Source: Sebastes aleutianus
Taxonomy: Eukaryota; Chordata; Actinopteri; Perciformes; Sebastidae
DNA length: 64,000 nucleotides
NCBI GenBank assembly: GCA_916700875.1
Contig: CAKAKS010000060.1
Location: forward strand, 2,961,334 to 3,025,333
Direction: 5' to 3'
Shown here piece after piece: positions 46,058 through 57,839 of this stretch (position 1 is its first letter; every line of letters starts with the position of its first letter). A model generated the notes under the pieces. That model did no database searches and was not told the origin of the DNA. It saw nothing but the letters and a program-made list of their open reading frames with translations. The position numbers were made by a program, and so were the translations under genes.

Positions 46058-46074
46058 ACCCCACCCCACCCCTA

Positions 46075-47018
46075 GTCCTCACAAGTACACAGAGGTAGTA
46101 CAGAGTGTTTGGATGCCCTTATAAATAGAGTACATTTCCTATTCATTAGCAAAACACATCCACAGAACTGTCCACACCTCTACTTTGGGATCAAACGGGT
46201 TCCCATAACCTTATTTTAACCTCAGTTGGGGAGATTTGTGACCTTTGGAGTTGAAGGATTTTGTCTTTTGTACTTTGATTTGCATCGTGGGATGCTAAAT
46301 AATCTCTTTCATGCTTGATATTTTGTTTTTGTGTTATTATAGCCTAACATACTGGCCTGTAACTTTAGCATGAATCATTATTATCACTCACGCAGCGTGT
46401 GCTAAACTTAGTATGGATCATACTGTAACTGTACACAGCGTGCAGTAAAGTGTTAGAATGTAGCTGACTCACTTACAGCAGAGCTGACCAGTAACATTCA
46501 GAAAAAAAAGTCCTCACATATTGAAAGTTATAGGGAAGAAAATATATAAAGTATTGTAATGAGTATTGTATCACTATCATTAAAAACATGACTTGACCAC
46601 TATAGAGCTGGAATATCAACCACGGCCAATGAACACTGACCATAAGGCTTGTCTTATTGGATTAGACCCATCCATGCCTTGTTAGACCAGGGTTGATGTG
46701 CTTTTATATATTTTGTTTTGTTTCTTATACATTTTGTTGTTGATTCATATTGAAATACATGTGAAAACAATGGACATCCTTGGCTAATTCCTCTTGATCC
46801 AATTTTATATGTAACATCCCGAAATCATACTGTACGACAGTGAACATCATAAACACCATATAAAACTCAATGTGACATTTTTCACGCAAGAGCCAGAATA
46901 TGACAATTCCTGGATGTAATAACATGTCAAAAGTTGAAAAATCATCCAGTTATATCAGTCAAAAATGTAATAAAACCAGAATTTTACTTTTCTTTTTATA
47001 ATGGTTACAAAATTATAA
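46075..47018. other. Unique AT-rich noncoding sequence
   Basis: I see no gene, repeat array or transposon end here. Confidence 0.5.
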
Positions 47019-47026
47019 GAATGTAC

Positions 47027-47755
47027 TAGTGCTGTCAGAGTTAATGCAATAATAGTAACGCGTTAACACAAATTTGTTTTAACACCACTAATTTCTTTAA
47101 AGAATTAATGCAACTTGCGCTTTTTAGGGTGTAGTGGGCTCGGTTTTAAAGCTAGAGTGACAATACTGGCATCATATGAAACTAGAAAATCCTAATGAAT
47201 CCATTGATACCATCATGTCATACTAACTTGTCGCAAAGGAGGCTAAATAACGCTCCAAACTTGCGCTAAAGAGGAAAAACTGTCATGACCATTTTCAAAG
47301 GGGTCCCTTGACCTCTGACCTCCAGATCAGTGAATGTAAATGGGTTCTATGGGTACCCACGAGTCTCCCCTTTACAGACATGCCCACGTTATGATAATCA
47401 CATGCAGTTTGGGGCAAGTCATAGTCAAGTCAGCACACTGACACACTGACAGCTGTTGTTGCCTGTTGGGCTGCAGTTTGCCATGTTATGATTTGAGCAT
47501 ATTGTTTTATGCTAAATGCAGTACCTGTGAGGGTTTCTGGACAATATTTGTCATTGTTTTGTGTTGTTAATTGTTTCACAATAATAAATATATACATACA
47601 TTTGCATAAAGCTAACATATTTGTCCACTCCCATGTTGATAAGAGTATCAAATACTTGACAAATCTCCCTTTAAGGTTGATTTTGAACAGATAAAAAATG
47701 TGTGATTAATTTGGGATTAATCGGGATTAAATATTTGAATCGATTGACAGCCCTA
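47027..47755 (+). mobile_element. hAT-like element (GCTGTCA...TTAATCGCG-type ends), 729 bp
   Basis: The left end is TAGTGCTGTCAGAGTTAATG; the right end on the minus strand is TAGGGCTGTCAATCGATTC. Flanks GAATGTAC (47019-47026) and GAACATAC (47756-47763) agree at 6 of 8. The right end carries repeated GGGATTAAT units. The interior holds the shared module (47143-47417). No transposase frame. Confidence 0.78.
47143..47417 (+). repeat. Shared internal module, copy 2
   Basis: It runs colinear with 40129-40411 from TTTTAAAGCTAGAGTGA to GCAGTTTGGGGCAA, with scattered substitutions and small gaps. Confidence 0.85.
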
Positions 47756-47763
47756 GAACATAC

Positions 47764-50700
47764 ACATGGGCAATTTAACATGTTTTAGTGTGCTTTCACA
47801 TTGTTTCACAAGTTATTACCTTATCTGGCAGTAATCTAGTGATCATTTGCTACATGGTTCAGAATTGCATGAGGGTTTATTCATCTTTATAGCGCAAGTC
47901 TCCAAACGTAGTGAATGTTTACTTGCCTTTGATATAATGCTAATGCTAGTATTGTACATCACACGTCCCCCTGCTGTGGTGAAAGCTGCAGTGTGTGCGT
48001 GCATGTACGTGCATGTATCTGTAGTTGTGGAAACAGAGCGGGCTGTACAGATCCAGATACACAGTCAGATACACAGGGGAATAGCTGTGAGTGAGTACTG
48101 TTGGTTTGTTTGACAGGGACCTCTTACCCCTGTCTCTCACACCTCAGATAGAGAGAGACAAATACACGGGGATGGCAGATAGAGGCAGATAGCAGACGAG
48201 TGAATGGGAGAGCAGAGAGAGAAAAACATAAAGATAGACCACGAGGTGTTGAAGACGGGCCTGGGGAATAGGAGGCGTAGCATAAAGGAGCGAGAGCAAA
48301 CCGCCAAAGGAGGGGCGACAATAAAAGGGTTGGGGAGAGAAGGAGAGAATTAAGGGAGGAGAGGGGTTAGAGAGAAAGGGAGGGGGAAAGCGAGAGATAA
48401 GGAGGGAGAGAAAGCTTGGCACTGCACCGGGTAGTGGAGGGTTTATTATTCTCTGTAGCACTCAATCAAACGCCGGCCCTCTGAACAGAGAGCAATGCTG
48501 GCGAATCATCCTGGGGGCTTTCTCTCTCTCTCTCCCTCTCTCTTTCTTCCTTTCTCTCCATCTCCCTCCCCCCGCTCTCTCTCTCTCTCTCTGTCTTTTT
48601 TTCCTGCGGTGTATGAGTGCTATCCATCTGTCAGCTGTCAGTGCCAGTGAGAGATATACAGAGCTGTCACTTCGCGTCAGCCCGGGTTTGGGAGGCCCCT
48701 CTTTTGCAGCTGCCGCTCTACACATACTTTCCCTATGGCAGCACAGGAGCGCTGCCATTAAAGACACACAAACACAAGCACACACACACAAACACTGATA
48801 TGCCGGTCAATTAAAAACGTGATATTAAGCAGTCAGTGTTGGATAGATGATTATTACTGTCGTTATTTTAATGTCCTTTGGTGTTTTATGACTTTGCTAC
48901 TCTGAACAGTATAAAATAATTGCATGTCTTTTCTTTTTCAGTGAAACTCTAAAAATTTATATCGGCAGTTGAATAGCATTTTTTTAAAAGATATCGCTCT
49001 CCAAGCTATAGAGCGCCAAAGTGAAACTGGAACCTCCGCGTTTTATTTCACAACAAAGAGAAAACCTCTTTCAAAATCCCACTGACTTTTGTAATGTAAC
49101 TAAAAAATAAGCCTTGGAACAGTATGTTGTGTGGTTCACTCCATATGTCTACGTAAGGATGGTAATTAAAAAATAAAATTGAATATTGTTCCTTATTCAA
49201 TATATAGTTTTTAGCGGCCTTTAATGAACATCCATTGCAGCCCAATAGAAAGGGCGATTTCATTGGAAGGTCAAGGGGTCATGGTTACTTCAGATTGTCT
49301 GTACAGCAGGACAGAGAGGACTGAACCCTGTAGACATTTTTAGACAACCAAAATTACAGCTACAAAAGTAGGAAAAAATGTATTTGGTGTAGGTGTATAT
49401 CTTGGATATGGAGTAAACCATGCTGTAGCACTGATGCATTTTCATGGCAGCTGTAGTTTTTTGTATGCTAAGGTCCGGATCTGAAACTGCGTTGCCAGCA
49501 AAACCATTGTTTTCCTATGTTACGTCGCACCTGGGGTGCGCTCCTCTCTTGCACCACACGTTGCGTTTTTCTAGCATTTTTAGATGTGCACACAAAAGTT
49601 AAAATATTCTCAACTTTTCAGCGCAAGGCAAGGAGTCAAAGCAAGAGGCTGGCTTTAGTTCTGTACTTTACCACTTCCTTCCTGTTTTGATGCCGGTAGA
49701 TGTGGTACGAACAGTACAACGCAGACGAAAGGTTGATAATAGCCGTATTTAATTGCGATGAAATATATAAATCGAGGTAATCGTTAATATAATTCATCTG
49801 TTTGAATTAATTTTGTTCCCGTTAATCATGCCCCGCTCCACGGCCGCACGGTGTTGTTTTGCCCGACAGTCTTTTGCAGAGGCGTTTTTGAAGCGGCTGT
49901 ACCTGTATCAACTGCGTCTCTGTCTGATCGGGGGCTTTAGATTTAGTTTTAAATTTCTAACAGCAAGTGGTGTAGTGGATGCCATCTTTGTCTTAGAATA
50001 TGGAATGTAAACCCCAGGAACACAGTTTCTGTTTACAGAAATACCCATGAAAGAAATGCAGAATGAGAGATTGCAGCGAGTTACAGGAGCTAGTGAACAA
50101 GAGACTCCGGCTCTCTATTTGTCATTTAAGTACAAACAAATTATCAAAATCAGCAAGATCTGATTTGACAGATCAGTCAAAATGTAATCCACACAAGAGC
50201 ACTGTTATCCTGTTGAAACCTGACAAAAACTGTGACCTTGTTAATATTAATTTGCCTTTTTTATACTTAAAATGAAGTAAATAAGTCAGTTCTTCCATTA
50301 TTTAAACCTTTTCAAAACCCACTAGATAACGTTCAAAACATAATGGTCATCAAGCTACAGTGCAACGGTGTCTTTGTGTTTAAACGTGTGTTTCTGTCAC
50401 GTATTGGCACCCCATCAAAGTTCTGAAAGAAAGCTGTTGGGGCTTGTGTATGTATGTGTCTGTGGCTGGTGGTAGTGGGGTTAAACAGGATGACTGCAGT
50501 GCCAAACCCAAGTAGGGTTGAAAGGGTGGGATGGAGGGGTAGGAGGTGTTGGGATGTGTGTGTGTGCATGTGTGTGTGTATGGGGGGGGGGGCAATTACA
50601 CAAATTAATTGCAGGCCTCTGCTGACACCACTCAGGAAGAAGACGTGAAGGGTACACATGTGTGTTCTATGACAACAAGAGAAAAGGGGATGTGTGTAGC

Positions 50701-51409
50701 TTCCTTCCATGCCTTCCATTTGTATATGTTGACAAGATTGCCGGGTTTTTGTGCCTATTGTGCCACTCCTGCCATTCCAGCGCCAATTGTGTTGGGTTTT
50801 GGGGGCTCGTTATTAGAGGGTGACAGTTTCTGGGCGGAAACAAACACGACTCTGACGATTAACACCGTGTCACCATGTCAGCTCATACAGTAATCCTGAT
50901 ATTCTGTCTATCGCACATGTGTGCAGAGAAAAGGAGGGGATGGGGGGTGGGGGAGGTGAGAGGAAGGGACAGTGAGAATATCATAGAGGGAGAGAGGGAG
51001 AGGCACAGCCGAGATCCCAGGAGAGACAGATAAAGCCGTGTCGTTCATTGAGGACATTGTGTACGTGGCGGCGTACTGTAATGCAATGTTAACATTCCTC
51101 CCAATCCCGGGCGCTCCGCGGGGAAGAGCGAGGCCTGCTGGGGGATCTGTTTAGTTGATCAGACGTGCCAGTGCTCTCGCCAGGCAAGGGAATAGACTAG
51201 TGTAGGATACAATAGGAGAGCAGGGCGTGACAGACTAGGAGGAGATAAAGGATACTGCTGAGTAGAATAGCATTGTAAGGCTAAGCATGAATAACATAGC
51301 AGGCAAAGGACAAGATAGTGTAGTATAGTGGGGTATTTGGGTTGGAGTGGGGATACAGCTGAGTAGGGTATCACGGGTTAACATACAGTAGATTAGGTTA
51401 AGATATCCA
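47764..51409. other. Noncoding sequence; GA/CT tracts and one Harbinger relic
   Basis: GA-rich sequence at 48150-48410 and CT-rich at 48518-48600. G-rich patches lie at 50583-50592 and 50935-50960. A short CA tract lies near 48776. No gene is seen apart from the weak relic at 49480-49753. Confidence 0.5.
49480..49753 (+). repeat. Probable Harbinger-derived fragment
   Basis: It contains GTTGCCAGCAAAACC, TTGTTTTCCTATGTTACG, CGCACCTGGGGTGCGC (a palindrome) and TCAACTTTTCAGCGCAAGG, which I recall from fish Harbinger-type MITEs. At 49715-49753 one frame reads YNADERLIIAVFN, resembling the first helix of a MADF domain. No right end and no target duplication were found. Confidence 0.4.
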
Positions 51410-51417
51410 GTAGGCAG

Positions 51418-52113
51418 TAGGGATGTCACAATATCACAACTTTTGTAGTCGACATCAGCACCAGTGAAATTCCACGATTCTTTACCACGGTAAAATACAA
51501 AAGTAAAACAGTAAATCCCATGTACTTCAACATCCACACCTTTATTGCCATTTGCAATCTGGTTTTTGATAGAAAGTTAAACAGGTCATAGTTCCCTCTC
51601 TCCCTATCCCTATTCCATATTTGATATTGCTGTGAAAACATCTCCTTTAAACAACTGTATTTATTCAAGTTTCTTTCCAAAACTACACTTTACAAGATTG
51701 CATTTGAACACATCATGATAACTTTGGGAGTTGACTTTTGCCCATGTAACTCATTGGCACCTTCCGTGTTGAAATTAGCAGTTGAGAGCTAGTTACCGTT
51801 AGCTGTAAGCAGCCGGTAAGCAGCACAGTACTGCATAGTGCTGACGGCTAACTTTAACTAGCTAACATCCTGCCGATTTGAACACAGATTTGTTGTTTGT
51901 AATGTAGCGTTATCAGGGAAAAAATAGTGTTTCTCCTCTGGACGTGTCGATAGTGAGTTTGTTGCATCCCAAACACATTTACTATCGTCCACGGGAAGAC
52001 GGGACGCATTTACTCTGGAGCCCTGACGGTACTGTAGAAAAATGAGTACCGTCACGTTTTCAGAATTTTGGCATTGACTTGGTAAGGAAGTATCTGCTTT
52101 GGTGACATCCCTA
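51418..52113 (-). mobile_element. hAT-like element, TAGGGATGTCAC family, copy 2
   Basis: Both ends read inward as TAGGGATGTCAC. Flanks GTAGGCAG (51410-51417) and GGAGGCAT (52114-52121) agree at 6 of 8. Orientation is opposite to the copies at 39711 and 52496, judged by the GTACTGTAGAAAA / TTTTCTACAGTAC block. It has a diverged form of the GAGAGCTAGTTA hairpin. Confidence 0.8.
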
Positions 52114-52121
52114 GGAGGCAT

Positions 52122-52487
52122 TAGTGGAGGACGTATTCTGTAGCCGGTTGTACCAGCTGTTCCTAATTTCAAATTTAGCCTAGTTCTTACATTAGCGCGT
52201 TAGCAGAATTAGCATTTTAATATTGCAGTTGGTCAAAATCAAGATTATTTTAATTTCTGTATATTGTCATGGTAGTTTAAGCAATGAAAAAGAATAATAT
52301 TCTATAAGTTGATCATATATGTTTTATGTAAAATCTTCAATCTGCAAAGTATCATATAGTAACCATAGCTACCACCAAGTCGTGGAGAATAAAAAGTATG
52401 ATTTTTCCGTTGAGTAGAAATGGAAGTACTCATGTAATGTTCTGAAGTTCAGTGCTTGAGTATTGTACTTAGGCTAAAATAATCGTT
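52122..52487. other. Spacer between two inverted hAT copies
   Basis: AT-rich unique sequence with no gene. Confidence 0.5.
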
Positions 52488-52495
52488 GTAGAGAC

Positions 52496-53066
52496 TAGAG
52501 ATGTCACGAGAACCGATACTTTTGGTACCAAGTCGATACCAAAATTCTGAAAATGTGACGGTACTCGTTTCTCTGCAGTACCGCAGGTACCGGGGATCAG
52601 GGCTTGAGACTAACGGCGTCCTGTTGTAACGGTGATGATAGAAAATGTCCCTGATAATTCTACATTGTGAACAACAAATCTGTGTTGAAATCGGCAGGAG
52701 GAGAGCTAGTTAATGTTAGCTGTTAGCAGCCGGTGGGGAGCTAAAAGCTAACATACGGTGGTTGCCTTGTGATGCGTTCAAGCTCTACTTAGTAAAAATG
52801 AATATTGGGCGAAGGTAACTTATAGCGATATCATCATGTGTTCAAATTTTTTCTCGTAAAATGTTGTTTTTGGTGAGGCGGATCATCAGGAATTAATAAT
52901 AAGTTCGCAAAAAACAGTATGCAAACGGTAATAAGGTCGTGTATGGTGAAGTACATGGGAGTTATTGTTTTGTTTTTGTTTTTTTATTGTGATATTGAAT
53001 TGGGCATCGAGAATTGTGGAGTTTCCCTGGTATTGGTATCGACTACTAAATGTTGTGACATCCCCA
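52496..53066 (+). mobile_element. hAT-like element, TAGGGATGTCAC family, copy 3
   Basis: The ends are TAGAGATGTCACGAGAACCG and, on the minus strand, TGGGGATGTCACAACA. GTAGAGAC lies outside both (52488-52495 and 53067-53074), a perfect 8-bp duplication. One arm of the internal hairpin is largely deleted. No frame survives. Confidence 0.85.
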
Positions 53067-53074
53067 GTAGAGAC

Positions 53075-55269
53075 GTTTTGCATCATCAGACAGACTGGGT
53101 ATTACACTGATACTGAGCTATACAGTACACTTGACTTGACAGGTATGATATGGTATTGTATACAATGGCATATGATATTCAACTGTATGGCACGATAGAC
53201 TGACTCAGGCTATGACTGGTGTGACAAAGACACTAAAACAGTAGAGTATGATAGGATGAGGTTGGATAGGAGCTAAAAGCTTATTATTGCATTGGACACA
53301 GTAGCTTTGCAATGGAAGGTGAAGCTAGGCCAGTTTATCCACGGGCATTTTTCTATCAGATTGTAACTCAGCAGCACTCCAACTGCAACTCCAACGCCTC
53401 TGTGGGCAGATTGGCTTCACCTTCACACTCTCAATCAGCTTTTCTATCATAGAGGTGTCACATTAACATACATGCATGCACACATGCCATACAAAATAAA
53501 TGGCAACTTGCAGATGGGGCATGTTTGTGCGCGAGTAAACACACACACACACACACACACACACATGCTCTCTACCCCCTCCTCCAGCACCTCTCAAACC
53601 CATTATTGGCAGCAGTTCAGTGACGGCTGTGTGACTGCCAGTACTGCGGATCTGCTCCTGGAGCGAGCTCTCCCCATCAGCGCTGGCTTGATTACCCTGA
53701 TGTATGCACACCCAGACACTTGACAATCTCTCAGCATTTACATATGCAGCCTCAGCACTCCACACTACTTCTGATCTGAGGTGTATGTGTGTGTGTGTTA
53801 GGGTGTGTTTGCGAGATTTACTGTGTTTACGTGTGTGTGCGAGAGTGCGAGTGTTCATAAGGCGAGTGGGAGAAGATGAGGAGAAAGGAGGAGAGAAATG
53901 GCAGCTCTCGCTCGCTAAACGTAAAACAAACAAACTTTAATCCGACGCCGAGCCCCTGCTCTTCAAAGCCGAGACGGAAGTAAGAAGGAGAGAGAGAGAG
54001 AGAGCGCCGCCTCACCTAAGGGCGCGCAACGCCGTAAACACACAAACAGAGCGTTTACCAGCCGGCCCGTTATTCACTCTCATGTCAAACACATAGCACT
54101 CAGAACTAACTACCACACACACTACCGGGGATAGAGCTGTGTTAAAACCCTCACAAAAGCCTGCACTTGACTGATGTTTTTCTTTCTTTTCACATGAAAA
54201 ATCATCATACAAACAACCCCCCCCCCCTCTCCCCTCCCCTCCCCTCGCCCCCAAACCTGATTCAAAAGGGCCTGCCTCTTGTTCTTTCTTTCTTTCCATC
54301 TCTGTCAACGTGAGGGAAGTGTCGATGAGAGGCAGAAACAGAGAGAGAGACGGAGAGAGAGGAGGTCTGGGGAGTTGCACTGTGTCGATCCTTTTTGGCT
54401 GGCGCTTCACAGGGAAACCGGGCTCGGCTGATCATCATTAAAACGCACACAACTTGACATGTTTATTTAATGGCTGCTCCCGGCAAAGACGGCAAGCTGC
54501 TGCTATCTCTCACCGTCACATGTTGATCTACCACCGTGCCATGTGTGTCTGTGAGTGTGTGTGAGAGAGAGACAGAGTCTATGTGTTGGCATTAATCTTT
54601 TCATATGTGCCTTTAATTTCCTGTATATGAAGATTTCTGTAATGTGCAAGGTGTTACTGTGCAAAGACTGTACTGTAAAGTCAGGTCAGGCCACTTTGTG
54701 TTTGGATTAAGTGGATTGAAGCGGTTGTTTCTCCCACCGTTGTAATATTTACACTAGATTTTACTGTGGCTGAACATACAGTACAGATTTCCAACCTCCC
54801 CCAAAATCTGTAATCTAAACAGTCCGTGCCTTCAGTTAACATGCCAACGCTGCGCTACCCTGCTGCTCTCTTGATTTCTCTGGTTACTGACAGCTTCCAT
54901 AAATACCTTTGATGCTTCAGATCACATCGGCCAACAATCCAAGAGTGCCACACAGTGCATGAGTGAAGCCCACAGTGATCAGAGAGGAAGAAAGTCTTTA
55001 TTGTTCTGCAGTTAATGCAGTAGTAGGGTCAAAAGGCAGATTGAATTTGCATCTGATTTTTTTGTGTTGTGTATTGTACCGTTAGCTCTGTGAGCACTGT
55101 TGCCGTGGTTAGCACTGTTAGCTGCTAGCCGCCGGCTCAGACATCTCCGTGTTCAGCGTCGTGTGTAGGGAGGCAATCCCGGCTGTATGGGTTGTAGCTG
55201 CTGCAGCAGTGGGCCAATCACCTGTCGCATTAAATCACTTGAAGTGATTGATCTGCAAGCAACTTTTTT
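53075..55269. other. Noncoding sequence with CA and GA tracts
   Basis: CA array at 53539-53565, GT tract at 53783-53798, GA tract at 53988-54003, C-rich run at 54218-54245. No gene is seen. Confidence 0.55.
53539..53565. repeat. (CA)n microsatellite
   Basis: Thirteen CA units. Confidence 0.93.
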
Positions 55270-55402
55270 TTTTTTTTAGATCTATGCACAAAAAGGAATC
55301 GATTGCAGGTATCGTTTCACCAGAGAAGTTTCGATACTACTTGGCACTGGGGTTATTTTGGTCGATACCTTAAAGGTATCTAGTACCGATACCCAGCCCC
55401 TA
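55270..55402. mobile_element. Terminal fragment of a hAT-like element
   Basis: On the minus strand it starts TAGGGGCTGGGTATCGGTAC and continues with ATACCTTTAAGGTATCGACC (self-complementary core). This is a typical teleost hAT-like terminus. No opposite end was found; the element may extend left to about 55070. Confidence 0.5.
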
Positions 55403-55857
55403 CCTTTCACATTACACTCATTCTTCATATAAACATACTGATAAGTGCAGCTTTAAGGAACATTTTAAGGGTAACATAAGAATAAAAAGGTGAAACACCA
55501 GGGTAAAATTCTTTGCTAATATTTATACTAAAGCTAATACTAATGCAAAATGTACGAGTCTACATGCATAGATCTCCTGCTGTGGAAGATAAAAATGTCA
55601 AATTAGACTACAGAACATGAAATAACTCCAAATGTGGTCTATTTGCTATACCTCTTTGAGTAGAACAAAAAGTGAGAGAACAAAATGTAGTGCTGGGCTA
55701 GGGCTTGTGGGTGAAACAGCAAAGAGAAAAGAAGAGTGAGTGAAGAGGGATCACAAGTATAGAACAGAGCCAGATGTGTGTGTGTGTGAGTGAGAGACTG
55801 CGGGGCGGATTAAGGCGACACACTTCCTTTTTTGTTTGTTTGCGTGTGTAAACGCAG

Positions 55858-55940
55858 TTTTGATGAAATATTAATGGCGCCTTCCAAAATGCCTTGTAAA
55901 GGATCCTCTGTCTTTGACTTCTCCATCTGTAGCACCTCAG
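55858..55940 (+). other. Weak exon candidate, 83 bp
   Basis: A T-rich stretch ending in CAG (55855-55857) precedes an open segment that ends TCAG before GTAGGC (55941). One frame is open across it (DEILMAPSKMPCKGSSVFDF). I recognise no domain, and an AT-rich conserved noncoding element would look much the same. Confidence 0.15.
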
Positions 55941-56494
55941 GTAGGCATTTAGTATGCCGCTCTCTCTGTCAGGAGGGAACCGGCAACCCTCCATGTGTCG
56001 AGCTGTCAGCGCAAATCCACCGCCATCCCGCCCCCTTCCCCCACCCCTGTGACACACCTTTAGTCCCGCAGTCTGGGTGCCTGCCGCCCCACCCAGCCAT
56101 CCACCTACCTAATCGCCAGCAAACACTCCCTCCTGCAATGAAACTTTTCACAACACGTCTCTTGTTGTACTTTTATGATGACAAACACGCGTCAAATAAA
56201 AGATAGAACAGAAGAAGTGTGTGGATGATTGATACGTTTTGACGTTTACTTTATATTTCCTGATTGTAAATCATCTTTTCCACTCGCCGGATAAACTAAG
56301 ACGTGCTTTCTTCTGGGATCGGGGTTGACGAGGAGCCCGATGATATTGATTGCACTTCAGAGAGCCGCTTGATTGGCAGCTGCCGAGGATCTGAGGATCT
56401 TATCCCACCCACAGCACCCACCCGAGAGCCCCTACAGAGGAATCAGATACACCGACAGTCCCTCATCTCCCTCCGCTCCTGCTAATGCTGCCTG

Positions 56495-56855
56495 ACTGAG
56501 GAAGAGTAAATGATAGCGCCTGTCGACGAAGATGAGTCTTGCTTGTGGTTTGGCGACGAAGGCCTCGCGTCGGGGTGGAAGCGAAGACTCTGATTGGCTC
56601 TCTGAGTCTCATGATGATGGCGGATGCTTATAGAGCGGGCTGTCAATCAGTCACTGTGGTGTAATTACAAAGGTGAAGCGGCCCACAGTGTCATCATGAG
56701 TGGTCAGCCAGACACCCACAAGGCTTCCTGTCACAAGGAATGGCTAATTATAGTTCTTACAATACATGTTGGGAGGGTGCATGGGCATGCCGTGCTTCAT
56801 AATGGGCTTCATTTATTACATAGAGATGCACATTTCAATCTTGTGACTTGAGGCT
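56495..56855. promoter_or_regulatory. Candidate conserved noncoding block
   Basis: It includes GACTCTGATTGGCTCTC (CCAAT-type), GTGGTGTAATTACAAAGG, AATGGCTAATTATAGTTC and GCTTCATAATGGGCTTC, without simple repeats. The regulatory role is inference. Confidence 0.3.
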
Positions 56856-57179
56856 GAGGGGCAGGAGGCAAAGCATGTTACAGATAATGCTTTTAGTTAT
56901 CTTTCTACATGTGGGCATGAACTCTTGCATTTTTATGTGTTTTCAAGAAAAGGTGGTAGAGGTATATTTCCCTGCCCCCAAGCCTCATACAAAGACAGCA
57001 TAAAAAAATATATATATACAAAGAGAGGAAAAAAAAGATGGCGACTGTTGCCTGAGGAGGTATGGTTGTCATAAAAAAAGCTGGGTTGGGATTTGTTGGT
57101 GTCACTCAATAAATCAGTGGGAGTTTAATTACCAGCCTGGTGTGGAGGAGCCGTGACAAGAAAAGTGTGTGTGGTGGTT

Positions 57180-57319
<140 letters not shown>

Positions 57320-57447
57320 ATACCTCTGTGTATGTGTGCAGGTTGAGAGCGGAGACGCCGTGACAGGCACTAGCTCTGTGAGTTAGCATTCCTCCTGGGC
57401 CGGACCCCCACCAAAAGCCTGACAGGGCAGAGCTACAAACTCACACA

Positions 57448-57449
<2 letters not shown>

Positions 57450-57489
<40 letters not shown>
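57450..57489. repeat. (AC)20 microsatellite
   Basis: Uninterrupted AC array, complementary in sense to the GT array 134 bp upstream. Confidence 0.96.
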
Positions 57490-57493
<4 letters not shown>

Positions 57494-57792
57494 GGGCCGT
57501 ACCATTCTTGGCTGGAGGGGGGTGGGATATAGGTGTCGGAGGTGGAGGGGTCTGCTTACAGAGTTGCAGCTCTCAGTCTCTCACACTAATCCCCCCCCCC
57601 TCCATCCCCTACCTCTGCTGCCCCACACACCACCTCCACCTCCTCCTCCTTTTATGAACTGTGCCGGGCAGGAACTTTGGAGGCTAATCTCTGCCTCATA
57701 GTCCAGCGCACACCGACTCTGACCCTCAGCCCCATAATCCTGTAACCAGAGAAAAGAGCGAGAGACACTGGGAGAGAGAGGGAAAACAAAAC

Positions 57793-57796
<4 letters not shown>

Positions 57797-57838
<42 letters not shown>
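57797..57838. repeat. (GA)21 microsatellite
   Basis: Uninterrupted GA array. Confidence 0.96.

Positions 57839-57839
<1 letters not shown>

Larger units (their letters stand above)
45557..46074. mobile_element. hAT-like element, CACGATACGATAT type, with C26 in one end
   Basis: The left part has CCCCACGATACGATATTATC, and the right part on the minus strand has CATAGTATCGCAATAC and an outer TAGGGGTGGGGTGGGG. The ends resemble a teleost hAT-like family, but I see no clear 8-bp flanks. It carries an inverted copy of the shared module (45761-45887). A C26 run lies inside the right terminal region. Confidence 0.58.
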
